Shown: positions 1-8,401 of the stretch, one piece after another | Layout of the letters: every line of letters begins with the position of its first letter | Numbering within the stretch: the stretch's first letter is position 1 | Assembly (NCBI RefSeq): GCF_002441715.1 | Contig: NZ_JXJX01000012.1 | Location: 32,180 to 82,848 of the forward strand | DNA length: 50,669 nt | DNA from: Pseudolactococcus plantarum | Lineage (GTDB): Bacteria > Bacillota > Bacilli > Lactobacillales > Streptococcaceae | Reading direction: 5' to 3' | Notes under the pieces: model-generated | The model's database searches: none | The model's input: the letters and a program-made list of their open reading frames with translations, nothing else | Told to the model about the DNA's origin: nothing | Position numbers and translations under genes: made by a program

Positions 1-22
1 TATGCTCACATCAATTATGCGT

Positions 23-934
23 TTATTGTAACACGATAAAATCAGCAACAGGACGGCCATCTTGACTAGCAAAGATCGTTTGACCATTTAAGGACATCTG
101 AGAAGAGCCTCCACCATCTAAAACGACTAAATTTTGTAATTTTAGATTTGCAACAGCTGCCATCGTGCCATCATAACCGACACTAGTATCAGAGATAATA
201 AGATAAATATTATTATTAGCATCATTACCAATGTAGGAATGGATCATCCAGTTAACTGATCCATCGTTAGGTAAAACAGTCCCATCTTTGATTAAAATAC
301 TACCAAAACCGTAACTCTGTTGTGCACCTTTTTTTAGTATCGTATCAGCAGGCGTGTTAAGATCATAGCCGTTAGCTGAACCGTCTTTATTAATGACAAA
401 GGCTGCACTACCATAGGCTGTGTTTGACCAATTAGAAAATAATTTACCATTGTTAACTTGGAAACCAACGATTTGTCCAGTAGCCATATCAAATCCTGAT
501 GTATTTAAAATTAAAGAATTAGGATACTTAGCAACGATATCAGACATCATGAATGTTCCTGGAATTTGTGCATTAGCTGTTTTCAATACTTTAGGGTTGT
601 TCGCACGGTAGATAGTTACGCCAGGAACTGACATATCCGTAAATTTATCTAATTTTTGTTTAGACTTGACTTGTACCCATTTAGAATCACCAGTTTCTTC
701 CTTAACATCTGCAGGTGCAATTGAAACTGACTTAGATGCGACAACGCCATTTGAGCTAGTTGTTTTATCCGGATTTTTAGTACTCTGATTAGGTTTCTTT
801 GCATTGATGAATAAAAATGTAATGATACAAGCAATCACGATGAGGACAGCTAGGATCATTAATTTAGGTAATTTACGTTGTTTAGTTTGTTTTGATGAAG
901 TGTTATTTCTTCTGTATTGTTTTTTATTTGTCAT
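23..934 (-). CDS. Membrane-anchored phosphodiester glycosidase (NAGPA-like), second of a tandem pair
   Basis: A 303-residue protein. A basic N-terminus is followed by one membrane segment at about residues 25-44, then a Ser/Thr/Asn-rich linker, so the body is outside the cell. The C-terminal domain matches the phosphodiester glycosidase (NAGPA/DUF2233) family; the hallmark LDGGGSSQM lies at about residues 272-280, near the end. Family members remove sugars from phosphodiester linkages, or act on exopolysaccharide or teichoic-acid-like polymers; the substrate here is unknown. It starts 2 bases after the stop of its upstream paralogue and has no good ribosome site of its own, so it is probably translationally coupled to it. 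The call is firm for family, weak for substrate. Confidence 0.8.
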   Translation of the reverse strand: MTNKKQYRRNNTSSKQTKQRKLPKLMILAVLIVIACIITFLFINAKKPNQSTKNPDKTTSSNGVVASKSVSIAPADVKEETGDSKWVQVKSKQKLDKFTDMSVPGVTIYRANNPKVLKTANAQIPGTFMMSDIVAKYPNSLILNTSGFDMATGQIVGFQVNNGKLFSNWSNTAYGSAAFVINKDGSANGYDLNTPADTILKKGAQQSYGFGSILIKDGTVLPNDGSVNWMIHSYIGNDANNNIYLIISDTSVGYDGTMAAVANLKLQNLVVLDGGGSSQMSLNGQTIFASQDGRPVADFIVLQ

Positions 935-936
935 AA

Positions 937-1848
937 TTATTTTAGTACGATAAAGTCTCCAACTTGTCTATTATCTTGACTTGCAACGATTGTTTGATTA
1001 TTAAGTCCCATTTGTGATGATCCGCCACCATCCATTAGTACTAAGTTTGTCAGGTTGAGATTAGCAAGCTGTTTCATGATATTTTCATAACCTGCACTAG
1101 TCTCACTGATGATGAGATAAAGATTGTTATCTTTATCATTACCGATAAAACTGTGAATCATCCAGTTGACAGATCCATCATTAGGTGTGACTTTACCATC
1201 TTTGATTAAAATTTTACCAAAACTATAAGACTGTTCAGCCCCGTTAGCAAGAATTTGACTTGCAGGAGTTGTACTATCATAAGTTGTCATACTGCCATCT
1301 TTGTTGATGACAAATGCTTCATTAGCACGTTTATTTTCTCCCCAATTCGTAATCAATTTGCCATTATTAATTTGGAATCCAGTAATTGCACCGTTTTGCA
1401 TATTAAACCCAGACGCATTCATAATTAGCGCACTTGGATATTGTGACATTACTTGAGATAGCACTTGTAAATTAGGATGTGTTGCAGTTGCAGTTTTTAG
1501 TACCTGTGGGTTATGAGCTTTATAGATTGTCAGACTACCGCTAGAGAGGTTCGTAAATTTCTCACCAGATCCTTTAGAGGGAATCTTTATCCACCCTGAT
1601 TCTCCAACATCTTCTACTTTTTCAGTATTATCAGAAGCAACGACTGAACTAGAAGAGATGACACCATTACTTTTAGATGGATCCACTTTAACTGGAGCTT
1701 GAGAAGTTATTTCTGAAGATGAATTGTTAGATTTACTAGTTTTATCAGAATGATTATTAAGCAGAAATGCTGAAATTAAGCCAGCAATTATGATTAAGAA
1801 ACCAATAATCAAACTTAGTTGTAACTTTTTTGATTTTTTTCTTTTCAT
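937..1848 (-). CDS. Membrane-anchored phosphodiester glycosidase (NAGPA-like), first of a tandem pair
   Basis: A 303-residue paralogue of the next gene, with the same plan: basic N-terminus, membrane helix at about residues 10-30, Ser-rich linker, extracellular NAGPA-like domain with MDGGGSSQM near the C-terminus. The two catalytic domains share long blocks, such as DGSVNWMIHS and IGND, while linkers differ, which fits an old tandem duplication. The start is fixed by a strong promoter: on the minus strand TTGACT, 17 bases, TATAAT, then six bases and ATG. There is no Shine-Dalgarno, so the mRNA should be leaderless. Both genes probably form one transcript. Confidence 0.8.
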   Translation of the reverse strand: MKRKKSKKLQLSLIIGFLIIIAGLISAFLLNNHSDKTSKSNNSSSEITSQAPVKVDPSKSNGVISSSSVVASDNTEKVEDVGESGWIKIPSKGSGEKFTNLSSGSLTIYKAHNPQVLKTATATHPNLQVLSQVMSQYPSALIMNASGFNMQNGAITGFQINNGKLITNWGENKRANEAFVINKDGSMTTYDSTTPASQILANGAEQSYSFGKILIKDGKVTPNDGSVNWMIHSFIGNDKDNNLYLIISETSAGYENIMKQLANLNLTNLVLMDGGGSSQMGLNNQTIVASQDNRQVGDFIVLK

Positions 1849-1854
1849 TATTTC

Positions 1855-1883
1855 ATTATAAAGAGGTTTTGTAGTTAAGTCAA
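1855..1883 (-). promoter_or_regulatory. Promoter of the phosphodiester glycosidase pair (leaderless)
   Basis: On the minus strand TTGACT (1883-1878) and TATAAT (1860-1855) are separated by exactly 17 bases. The -10 box ends six bases before the ATG at 1848, so the predicted +1 is the A of the start codon. Confidence 0.75.
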
Positions 1884-2000
1884 GAAGTTAATGGAGCGTT
1901 ATCTTAAGATAGTATGATTCGTATTCACGGTGGACGAAAAATAGGCATGATTATATAGGTTAAAGCATGACAAGAAAATGAGGGCAGATAGCCAATTTCC

Positions 2001-2028
2001 TTGCAAATTTCAGAAAATATGTTATACT
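2001..2028 (+). promoter_or_regulatory. typA promoter
   Basis: TTGCAA (2001-2006), 16-base spacer, TATACT (2023-2028). The predicted transcription start near 2035 gives typA a leader of about 107 bases, unusually long for this window. Confidence 0.6.
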
Positions 2029-2059
2029 TATAAAGTTGAAAATAGAATAAAGGTCATCT

Positions 2060-2113
2060 CTAAAAAGTGCTCAAGTGATATTGCGTTACGTTTCGCAACT
2101 CTGCGTTTTTTAG
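2060..2113 (+). promoter_or_regulatory. Structured 5' leader of typA with alternative hairpins
   Basis: An 11-base-pair stem can form between 2060-2070 and 2103-2113 (two G-U pairs), enclosing a 5-bp hairpin TTGCG/CGCAA at 2081-2085 and 2094-2098. A competing short hairpin CGCA-ACTC-TGCG (2094-2105) is followed directly by six T, like a weak terminator. The two inner hairpins share the CGCA strand and exclude each other. No known riboswitch class is recognised. A role in attenuation or temperature response is inference. Confidence 0.4.
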
Positions 2114-2141
2114 ATTTGGTCTCAAATTATGAGGTAAAATC

Positions 2142-3977
2142 TTGACTAAATTACGCGAAGACATTCGTAATGTCGCAATCATAGCCCACGTTGACCATGG
2201 TAAAACAACGCTTGTCGATGAACTGCTAAAACAATCTGATACACTAAATGCTAGAGCGCATCTTGACGATCGTGCGATGGATTCAAACGATCTTGAAAAA
2301 GAACGTGGTATCACGATTCTTGCTAAAAATACAGCAGTTAAATACAAAGATAAACATATCAACATTTTAGACACACCAGGTCACGCGGACTTTGGTGGTG
2401 AAGTTGAACGTATCATGAAAATGGTTGATGGTGTTGTATTAGTTGTCGATGCTTATGAAGGTACAATGCCACAAACGCGTTTTGTATTGAAAAAAGCTTT
2501 AGATCAAGGCTTAACACCAATCGTTGTTGTGAATAAAATTGATAAACCATCTGCACGTCCTGAAGAAGTTGTAGATGAAGTATTAGAACTCTTGATTGAA
2601 CTTGGTGCTGATGAAGATCAACTTGAATTCCCAGTTGTTTACGCATCTGCAATCAACGGAACATCAAGTTTATCTGATGAGTTGAGCACGCAAGAACACA
2701 CAATGGCACCATTGTTTGAAACAATCATTGATCATATTCCTGCACCAGTTGATAACTCTGATGAGCCGTTACAATTCCAAGTATCATTACTAGATTATAA
2801 TGATTTCGTTGGGCGTATCGGTATCGGACGTGTTTTCCGTGGGACAATCAAAGTGGGTGACAGTGTTACCTTGTCTAAACTTGATGGCTCTAAACAGAAT
2901 TTCCGTGTTACTAAATTGTTTGGTTTCTTCGGATTAGATCGCATCGAAATTCAAGAAGCTAAAGCTGGTGATTTAATCGCGGTTTCTGGTATGGATGATA
3001 TCTTTGTTGGTGAAACAGTGACACCATCTGATCATGTTGATCCATTACCAATTCTTCACATCGATGAACCAACGCTACAAATGACTTTCCTTGTGAATAA
3101 TTCACCTTTTGCAGGTCGCGAAGGTAAATGGGTAACATCACGTAAAGTTGAAGAACGTCTACAATCAGAATTACAAACAGACGTTTCACTTCGTATCGAC
3201 CCAACTGATTCACCAGATCGTTGGATCGTTTCTGGTCGTGGTGAGTTGCATTTGTCAATTCTAATCGAAACAATGCGTCGTGAAGGATATGAACTTCAAG
3301 TATCACGTCCTGAGGTTATTGAACGTGAAATTGACGGTGTGCGTTCTGAGCCGTTTGAACGTGTTCAAATTGACACACCAGAAGAATACCAAGGGTCAAT
3401 CATTCAAGCACTTTCTGAACGTAAAGGAAATATGCAAGACATGATTAACACTGGTAACGGTCAAGTTCGTTTAATCTTCCTTGTACCAGCTCGTGGCTTA
3501 ATCGGTTTCTCAACTGAATTCTTATCTATGACTCGTGGTTATGGTATCATGAACCACACATTTGAACAATATATGCCTATGATTCACGAACAAATCGGTG
3601 GTCGTAGTCGTGGTGCACTTGTATCTATCGATACTGGTAAAACGACAACATACGCCATCATGGGTGTAGAAGAACGTGGTACAATTTTCGTTAATCCAGG
3701 TACTGAAGTCTATGAAGGTATGATTATCGGAGAACATTCTCGTGAGAATGATTTGACTGTAAATGTGACTAAAGCTAAACAAATGACAAACGTCCGTTCA
3801 GCTAACAAAGACCAAACTAATGTTATCAAAACACCACGTATCCTTACTTTGGAAGAATCAATTGAGTTTATGGGAGATGATGAATTCCTAGAAGTAACAC
3901 CTGAATCAATTCGTCTTCGTAAACAAATCTTAAACAAAGCAGAACGCGAAAAAGCAAATAAAAAGAAAAAAGGATAA
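2142..3977 (+). CDS. typA: Ribosome-associated GTPase TypA/BipA
   Basis: A 611-residue translational GTPase of the EF-G superfamily. It binds the 70S ribosome and helps large-subunit assembly and stress (notably cold) adaptation. Visible motifs: G1 AHVDHGKTT at residues 15-23, switch I RGITI, G3 DTPGHADFGG, G4 NKID, followed by EF-G-like domains and the TypA C-terminal domain; length is standard. The start is TTG at 2142, chosen because GAGG at 2131-2134 lies 7 bases upstream and the sequence MTKLREDIRN is the normal N-terminus. It is followed by a small membrane protein gene in the same operon and then a terminator. Confidence 0.97.
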   Translation: MTKLREDIRNVAIIAHVDHGKTTLVDELLKQSDTLNARAHLDDRAMDSNDLEKERGITILAKNTAVKYKDKHINILDTPGHADFGGEVERIMKMVDGVVLVVDAYEGTMPQTRFVLKKALDQGLTPIVVVNKIDKPSARPEEVVDEVLELLIELGADEDQLEFPVVYASAINGTSSLSDELSTQEHTMAPLFETIIDHIPAPVDNSDEPLQFQVSLLDYNDFVGRIGIGRVFRGTIKVGDSVTLSKLDGSKQNFRVTKLFGFFGLDRIEIQEAKAGDLIAVSGMDDIFVGETVTPSDHVDPLPILHIDEPTLQMTFLVNNSPFAGREGKWVTSRKVEERLQSELQTDVSLRIDPTDSPDRWIVSGRGELHLSILIETMRREGYELQVSRPEVIEREIDGVRSEPFERVQIDTPEEYQGSIIQALSERKGNMQDMINTGNGQVRLIFLVPARGLIGFSTEFLSMTRGYGIMNHTFEQYMPMIHEQIGGRSRGALVSIDTGKTTTYAIMGVEERGTIFVNPGTEVYEGMIIGEHSRENDLTVNVTKAKQMTNVRSANKDQTNVIKTPRILTLEESIEFMGDDEFLEVTPESIRLRKQILNKAEREKANKKKKG

Positions 3978-4003
3978 GCCTAAATTAATAGAGAGGATAG
4001 ATG

Positions 4004-4231
4004 ATGTTTTATTTAATTGTACTTGTACTATTTATCTTATGTTATCTTTTCCTCATTCCAGATGAAATAAAAAAAAGTCTCAATCTTTTTGTGATCATTA
4101 TTGGGTCAGTTTTATCTGTAACTATTGTCCTTGGGTTAATTATTCAAAATAAAACATCTATCTTGCAAGGCTTGATTATTTTGTCAGGACTAGCGTTGAT
4201 GATCATCGCATTACGCGAAATTAATCAATAA
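4004..4231 (+). CDS. Small membrane protein, DUF3165-like
   Basis: About 75 residues, almost entirely hydrophobic, with two to three predicted membrane helices and a short polar turn (PDEIKKSL). Two adjacent ATGs exist at 4001 and 4004; the second is preferred because GAGAGG at 3991-3996 then lies 7 bases away. In streptococci a similar small protein (DUF3165) follows typA, and the position supports that assignment. Function unknown. It is the last gene before the terminator at 4233. Confidence 0.6.
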   Translation: MFYLIVLVLFILCYLFLIPDEIKKSLNLFVIIIGSVLSVTIVLGLIIQNKTSILQGLIILSGLALMIIALREINQ

Positions 4232-4232
4232 G

Positions 4233-4259
4233 AAAAAACAGGTGAACCCCTGTTTTTTT
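4233..4259 (+). terminator. Terminator of typA operon
   Basis: AAAAAACAGG (4233-4242) pairs with CCTGTTTTTT (4249-4258) around a six-base loop and ends in a T-run. The -10 box of tsaE begins immediately afterwards. Confidence 0.85.
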
Positions 4260-4267
4260 GTTATAAT
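4259..4267 (+). promoter_or_regulatory. tsaE extended -10 promoter (leaderless)
   Basis: TGT followed by TATAAT (4262-4267), ending six bases before the ATG at 4274. No clear -35 is seen because the preceding bases form the typA terminator, so an extended -10 promoter is likely. Confidence 0.6.
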
Positions 4268-4273
4268 AAAGCT

Positions 4274-4693
4274 ATGATTATGAATGAAATAGATATGAAA
4301 AAGTTTGCGCAAAAATTGGGTGAACAGTTACAAGCAGGAGATGTGATTGTCTTGACTGGTGAATTAGGATCAGGAAAAACGACATTTACTAAAGGTATTG
4401 GCTTAGGATTAGGCATTAAGCAGATGATTAAAAGTCCTACTTATACGATTGTCAGAGAGTATGAAGGGCGACTACCTCTATACCATATGGATGTTTATCG
4501 TATTGGAGACGATCCTGACTCGATAGATTTAGACGAGTATCTGTTTAATACTGGTGTGACGGTGATTGAATGGGGGAATTTGCTAGCTCAAGATCTACCA
4601 GATAATTATTTAGAGATTATATTTGATTATACAGCAGATGGTCGTAATCTTACACTAAAGCCTCATGGAGAGCATTATCATCAGTATCTATAG
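4274..4693 (+). CDS. tsaE: tRNA threonylcarbamoyladenosine biosynthesis ATPase TsaE
   Basis: A 139-residue P-loop ATPase that works with TsaB, TsaC and TsaD to make t6A37 in ANN-decoding tRNAs. The Walker A motif GELGSGKTT is at residues 29-37, followed by SPTYTIV and the family motif HMDVYRIGD, then VIEWGN. No Shine-Dalgarno precedes the ATG; a perfect TATAAT ends six bases before it, so a leaderless mRNA is expected. A second in-frame ATG two codons later is possible. The order tsaE, acetyltransferase, LCP ligase is also found in streptococci. Confidence 0.95.
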   Translation: MIMNEIDMKKFAQKLGEQLQAGDVIVLTGELGSGKTTFTKGIGLGLGIKQMIKSPTYTIVREYEGRLPLYHMDVYRIGDDPDSIDLDEYLFNTGVTVIEWGNLLAQDLPDNYLEIIFDYTADGRNLTLKPHGEHYHQYL

Positions 4694-4763
4694 AGCCGTA
4701 TAGAGGGTAGTAGTGTATGAGCTTTAATCAGATTGTGTAAGCTTCATAGTGGAAAGGACTAGC

Positions 4764-5279
4764 ATGACAGAAATTATTATCAGAGAAGCACAAAGTAGAG
4801 ATGCGCAGCAGTTAATTGATTTTTTGAATACAGTCGGTAAGGAATCACATTTTTTGACACTTGATGATGCGGGAATTTTGATGTCAGTTGATCAAATGGC
4901 AGAATATCTTAACCAAATTCAGGAAAAACAGAATAACTTATATTTACTGGCATTTCTAGGTGATGACATTGTGGGTGTGATCAGTGTGACTGCAGATTTC
5001 CATGACCGGATTAAGCACATCGGTGAATTATTTATTGTAGTGGGGAAAAAATATCAGGGATATGGTATCGGCCAACTGTTAATGACTGACTTATTAGCAT
5101 ATATTCAGGAAGCTGGCATGATTAAACGCTTGGAACTTCAAGTTCAAAAACGCAATACAAAAGCTGTATTGATGTATGAAAAATTTGGCTTTCAATTAGA
5201 ATCAACTAGAAAGTTTGGTGCTAGAGATGAAAACGGTCAATTAATCGATGTACTTGAAATGGTTAGATTTTATGACTGA
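4764..5279 (+). CDS. GNAT family N-acetyltransferase
   Basis: About 171 residues with a GNAT fold. The acetyl-CoA-binding segment is KKYQGYGIGQLLM, and LELQVQKRNTKAVLMYEKFGF is the typical C-terminal RimI-like motif, followed by EMVRFYD. The start at 4764 is set by GGAAAGGA at 4751-4758; an open frame extends five codons further upstream without a ribosome site. Substrate (protein N-terminus, amine or small molecule) cannot be told. It sits between tsaE and the LCP gene. Confidence 0.85.
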   Translation: MTEIIIREAQSRDAQQLIDFLNTVGKESHFLTLDDAGILMSVDQMAEYLNQIQEKQNNLYLLAFLGDDIVGVISVTADFHDRIKHIGELFIVVGKKYQGYGIGQLLMTDLLAYIQEAGMIKRLELQVQKRNTKAVLMYEKFGFQLESTRKFGARDENGQLIDVLEMVRFYD

Positions 5280-5330
5280 GATTACAAGTTGATAACAAAT
5301 TGTTATTTCAAAGTAAAAATGCTCATTTTT

Positions 5331-5339
5331 TGCTAAAAT
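5331..5339 (+). promoter_or_regulatory. LCP gene extended -10 promoter (near-leaderless)
   Basis: TGC followed by TAAAAT (5334-5339), with seven bases to the ATG at 5347 and no Shine-Dalgarno. The expected 5' untranslated region is zero or one base. Confidence 0.5.
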
Positions 5340-5346
5340 AGATAGT

Positions 5347-6585
5347 ATGAAAAGAAGTCTGAAAAATACACATAGTAGAACGTTTAAAACGTCTCGTCGT
5401 CAGTTTAAAAAAAATGGCAAACCCAAAATGCGTCTATGGAAAAAAATATTAATTAGCTCTATAGTTGCATTGTTATTATTTCTGGGTGCTGTCTTCGCTT
5501 ATAGTGCTGTCGTTTTAAATACAACAGAGAATGTGCTTAAGTCTACTTTCTCTGATTTGGGATTGAAATCAAGTAAGAAGGCAGATGACTCTATAAAAGC
5601 TACTGAACCATTGACGATCTTGCTGATGGGTGTAGATACTGGTGATGCTGACCGTAGTGATCCATGGTCTGGTCAATCAGATACGATGATTGTGATGACA
5701 GTGAATCCAAAGACAAATACCACGACTATGGTGTCATTGGAAAGAGATATGTTGACAAACATCATCGATAAAGATGGCACAACAATTGATACAAAAAAAT
5801 TAAATGCAGCTTACGCGCAAGGTGGTGCAGTTGATGCCGTATCGACAATTCAGCAACAAATTGGGTTAAATATTGATAAGTATGCTTTGATCAATATGAA
5901 TGGGCTTAAAGAATTAGTAGATGCCGTAGGTGGTGTTGATGTGAATAATACACTCGGAGACACGATTTCAATAGCTGAAACAGAACCAGAGTATACAGCA
6001 TCAGTTGCACCTGGTAAGCAACATATAAATGGGGATCAAGCCCTCGTATATACAAGAATGCGTCATCAAGATCCCGAAGGAGATATTGGTAGACAAGCAC
6101 GACAACGTGAGGTCATCGAACAATTAGTTGGCAAAATTTTAAATCTAAATTCGATTACCAAATATCAAAAAATATTGAAAGCTATTTCAGGTAACATGAA
6201 AACTGATTTTGCAGTCAGTGGTAGTTCATTAAAAAGTCTTCTAGGGTATAAAGATGCCTTTAAAACAATTAAATCAATAAAACTTCAAGGCGTTGGAGAG
6301 ATGATTTCAGATATTTCTTATCAAGTTATGCCAGCAGATAACCTTTTAGCTGCTCAAAATGCACTGCGTTTATCTCTAGGTAAAGAGACGATCTCAAGTC
6401 TATCCCCTAATATAGTGACGTTTGAAAATTATTATGGTGGATCAGCAGATAGCTCTGTTACACCTACAGTTACGACAACTGTCGATGGCAAATCAACTGA
6501 AAAAGTCCTGAAACCTGATGGCTCTGAAGCGGCAATCTCAGATAGCGCTCATTCAGATACTAGTCAGTCAGATAGTGCTCAGTAG
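5347..6585 (+). CDS. LytR-CpsA-Psr (LCP) family glycopolymer transferase, BrpA-like
   Basis: A 412-residue membrane protein with a strongly basic cytoplasmic N-terminus, one membrane helix at about residues 32-54 and a large extracellular LCP domain. LCP proteins move undecaprenyl-phosphate-linked glycopolymers such as teichoic acids or capsule onto peptidoglycan. Visible family signatures: LLMGVDTGD...DPWSGQSDTMIVMTVNP, the segment VSLERDML, YTRMRHQDPEGDIGRQARQRE with conserved arginines, and a Ser/Thr/Asp-rich tail ending in SDSAQ. The position after tsaE and an acetyltransferase matches streptococcal brpA/lytR. The exact polymer substrate is unknown. Confidence 0.92.
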   Translation: MKRSLKNTHSRTFKTSRRQFKKNGKPKMRLWKKILISSIVALLLFLGAVFAYSAVVLNTTENVLKSTFSDLGLKSSKKADDSIKATEPLTILLMGVDTGDADRSDPWSGQSDTMIVMTVNPKTNTTTMVSLERDMLTNIIDKDGTTIDTKKLNAAYAQGGAVDAVSTIQQQIGLNIDKYALINMNGLKELVDAVGGVDVNNTLGDTISIAETEPEYTASVAPGKQHINGDQALVYTRMRHQDPEGDIGRQARQREVIEQLVGKILNLNSITKYQKILKAISGNMKTDFAVSGSSLKSLLGYKDAFKTIKSIKLQGVGEMISDISYQVMPADNLLAAQNALRLSLGKETISSLSPNIVTFENYYGGSADSSVTPTVTTTVDGKSTEKVLKPDGSEAAISDSAHSDTSQSDSAQ

Positions 6586-6655
6586 GTTGACTTAACAGGT
6601 TTGTTGCATCTAAGTTCTTCTTTTTTGTCGAAACTGAAGAGCCGACAAGTAGGTG

Positions 6656-6684
6656 TTGACAGAACTACTAGTTTTTGATAAAAT
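6656..6684 (+). promoter_or_regulatory. tRNA-Arg promoter
   Basis: A perfect TTGACA (6656-6661), 17 bases, then TAAAAT (6679-6684) preceded by TGA. It lies 15 bases before the mature tRNA 5' end. Confidence 0.85.
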
Positions 6685-6699
6685 TTAGTAGTTGTGTTT

Positions 6700-6773
6700 G
6701 GTCTCATAGCTCAGCTGGATAGAGCATTCGCCTTCTAAGCGAACGGTCGCAGGTTCGAATCCTGCTGGGATCA
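6700..6773 (+). tRNA. tRNA-Arg (anticodon TCT)
   Basis: A 74-base cloverleaf. The acceptor strands GGTCTCA (6700-6706) and TGGGATC (6766-6772) pair with two wobbles, and the discriminator is A at 6773. The anticodon stem is TTCGC/GCGAA with loop CTTCTAA, giving anticodon TCT for AGA/AGG. The T arm is GCAGG-TTCGAAT-CCTGC. The 3' CCA is not encoded. It has its own promoter and terminator. Confidence 0.97.
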
Positions 6774-6780
6774 TTCAATG

Positions 6781-6821
6781 AAGCTCTAAATCCTATATAT
6801 AAAAGGGTTTAGAGCTTTTCT
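6781..6821 (+). terminator. Terminator after tRNA-Arg
   Basis: A 13-bp stem (6781-6793 with 6805-6817, one G-U pair) and a T-rich tail. Confidence 0.9.
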
Positions 6822-6923
6822 TGTGCAAAAATTTTTGAAAATATAGACTGATATGCAGGAGTTACGGTGATGACTATTAGTCTATTTTGTAGCCTATATA
6901 GTCTTAACTGTCGGAGGATAAGG

Positions 6924-7409
6924 ATGACAACACGAAAGATAACGACAATCGCATTATTAACGTCGCTTGCTAGTGTGCTCAGAATTAGTATGGGTGCTTT
7001 CCCGAATATCAAACCAATTACAGCATTATTTTTTGTATTAATCTTATATATTGGGTTAGTAGATGCCATACTAGTGAGTGCGTTAACGATGGTGGTAACA
7101 GGTATAGTGATGGGATTTTCAATCATTATTATCGGTCAAATACTATCATATGCCATTATTTTAGTATTGGGTAGTTTTATGTTAAAGCAAGTCAACAATA
7201 TCATTCTCAGAACATGCTTTATTTTTATACTGACACTCTGTTATGGCTTTTTTATTTCTTTGTATTCAGCATATTTGTTTGGGAGTCCATTCTTGATATT
7301 TTGGTTGAATGGATTGAGTTTTGATCTTGCTCATGCGATCTCAACAGCTATTTTTTTCCCAATACTATTGACTATTTTTAATCGTTTTTGGCAACATGAA
7401 AAACTATAA
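6924..7409 (+). CDS. ECF transporter S component (vitamin-type substrate-binding membrane subunit)
   Basis: About 161 residues with five to six membrane helices and few charged loops. The N-terminal segment TIALLTSLASVLRI and the following AFPNIKPITA are typical of energy-coupling-factor S components, which bind a vitamin or cofactor and dock on a shared EcfAA'T module. The start at 6924 is fixed by GGAGG at 6913-6917; the frame is open further upstream but without a ribosome site. A leader of about 100 bases follows the tRNA terminator; it contains a possible GACTAT/ATAGTC stem but no riboswitch I recognise, so the substrate cannot be assigned. Motifs resemble the cobalamin-type (CbrT-like) group, weakly. 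Confidence 0.65.
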   Translation: MTTRKITTIALLTSLASVLRISMGAFPNIKPITALFFVLILYIGLVDAILVSALTMVVTGIVMGFSIIIIGQILSYAIILVLGSFMLKQVNNIILRTCFIFILTLCYGFFISLYSAYLFGSPFLIFWLNGLSFDLAHAISTAIFFPILLTIFNRFWQHEKL

Positions 7410-7490
7410 AGTGATCCGTTTTCTCTGGTTTAGCAAAAACACAGCCTAGTAGCGTTACAAATGTGAGTTTACTGGAGGTCAAAAGACAGG

Positions 7491-7532
7491 AAAAAAGACA
7501 CAATGGTCATATCAAGACGATTGTGTCTTTTT
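7491..7532. terminator. Bidirectional terminator between ECF S gene and pepE
   Basis: AAAAAGACACAAT (7492-7504) pairs with ATTGTGTCTTTTT (7520-7532) and has T-runs on both strands. It is flanked by a further 9-base inverted repeat (7449-7457 with 7546-7554). Confidence 0.85.
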
Positions 7533-7560
7533 AGTCTACTTACTATAACGCTACAATCGC

Positions 7561-8172
7561 TTATGAGCGTGTGATCACTCCATCTAATACTGTGATATAT
7601 TGCGTATTTGAAATTGGTTGTAGGTTTATTTTATCAGCATAGTTATCAATTATTTGTTGTGCCTCAGCTTCAAAAGGTACATTAGTATAATGTGGCAATG
7701 TATAAAAGTCAACTAAGTTTAGTCCTTGTGTGTCAACTAATAGTGGTGCCTTTTTCATACTATCCATGGCTGATAGATAGGCGATGTCTGGCGATGTAAT
7801 GACAGAACCTGCTGATTCTCCTATATAGAGTTTGCCTTTATTAACCTGCTCTATAATACGTATATCAGCACCACTTAGTCTTAATTCTTGTAGTAAAAAG
7901 AAGGTGTTGCCTCCTGAGACATAGATATAATCATTATCTGACAGTTTACGTTGGATATCAAATGCAGAAGCGCTAGATACGTCAAGTACATCGACGATTA
8001 AGCCAAGTTCTGTTAGATCGGCTTTAGCTGCTTCTACATAGCTATGGTTTGATTGTGGTACATTTGCTGTTGGGATAAACGTGATACGCTTACCTGCTAA
8101 GGGTTCATTGGCAAATTCTGGTAAGTACTTTGACACTTGGCTAAATGAGGCTGTTAAAAATAGTTTTTTCAT
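7561..8172 (-). CDS. pepE: Peptidase E (alpha-aspartyl dipeptidase, family S51)
   Basis: A 203-residue cytoplasmic serine peptidase that hydrolyses dipeptides with N-terminal aspartate. The nucleophile motif GESAGSV places Ser at residue 120; the strand-turn SGGNTFFLL is at about 86-94 and the likely catalytic His is in LPHYTNVP (residue 161). Length is a little below that of the enterobacterial enzyme but complete. AAAGGA lies upstream of the ATG at 8172. It is a single gene closed by the terminator at 7491-7532. Confidence 0.9.
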   Translation of the reverse strand: MKKLFLTASFSQVSKYLPEFANEPLAGKRITFIPTANVPQSNHSYVEAAKADLTELGLIVDVLDVSSASAFDIQRKLSDNDYIYVSGGNTFFLLQELRLSGADIRIIEQVNKGKLYIGESAGSVITSPDIAYLSAMDSMKKAPLLVDTQGLNLVDFYTLPHYTNVPFEAEAQQIIDNYADKINLQPISNTQYITVLDGVITRS

Positions 8173-8345
8173 CCTATATCCTTTTTTGAATAAGTTTTAG
8201 TGATCATGTCAGATCATCGTAAAGTAGCATCATTATATCACAGTCTATGATAAACAGCTACTATTCTTTAAGGGGGGGATTATGTTTACTGTATAAAAAA
8301 GTATATGAATAATACATTTAATAATTAAAAAACATTAAACAAATA

Positions 8346-8354
8346 TGTTAAAAT
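8346..8354 (+). promoter_or_regulatory. Possible promoter of the lipoprotein gene
   Basis: An extended -10 TGTTAAAAT without a recognisable -35, about 48 bases before the start codon. The stretch between pepE and this site holds only AT-rich sequence and a run of seven G near 8272. Confidence 0.35.
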
Positions 8355-8401
8355 GATGATATAAGGATAAATAATTATATATAGGGATTTAAGGAGATAA
8401 A

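Noticed and set aside
1914-1958. 14-codon open frame before typA
   Set aside because: Too short, no family-like sequence and it lies upstream of the typA promoter.
6822-6923. Riboswitch before the ECF S component
   Set aside because: The leader is about 100 bases and lacks any core I know (preQ1, TPP, FMN, cobalamin). A simple hairpin is all that is visible.
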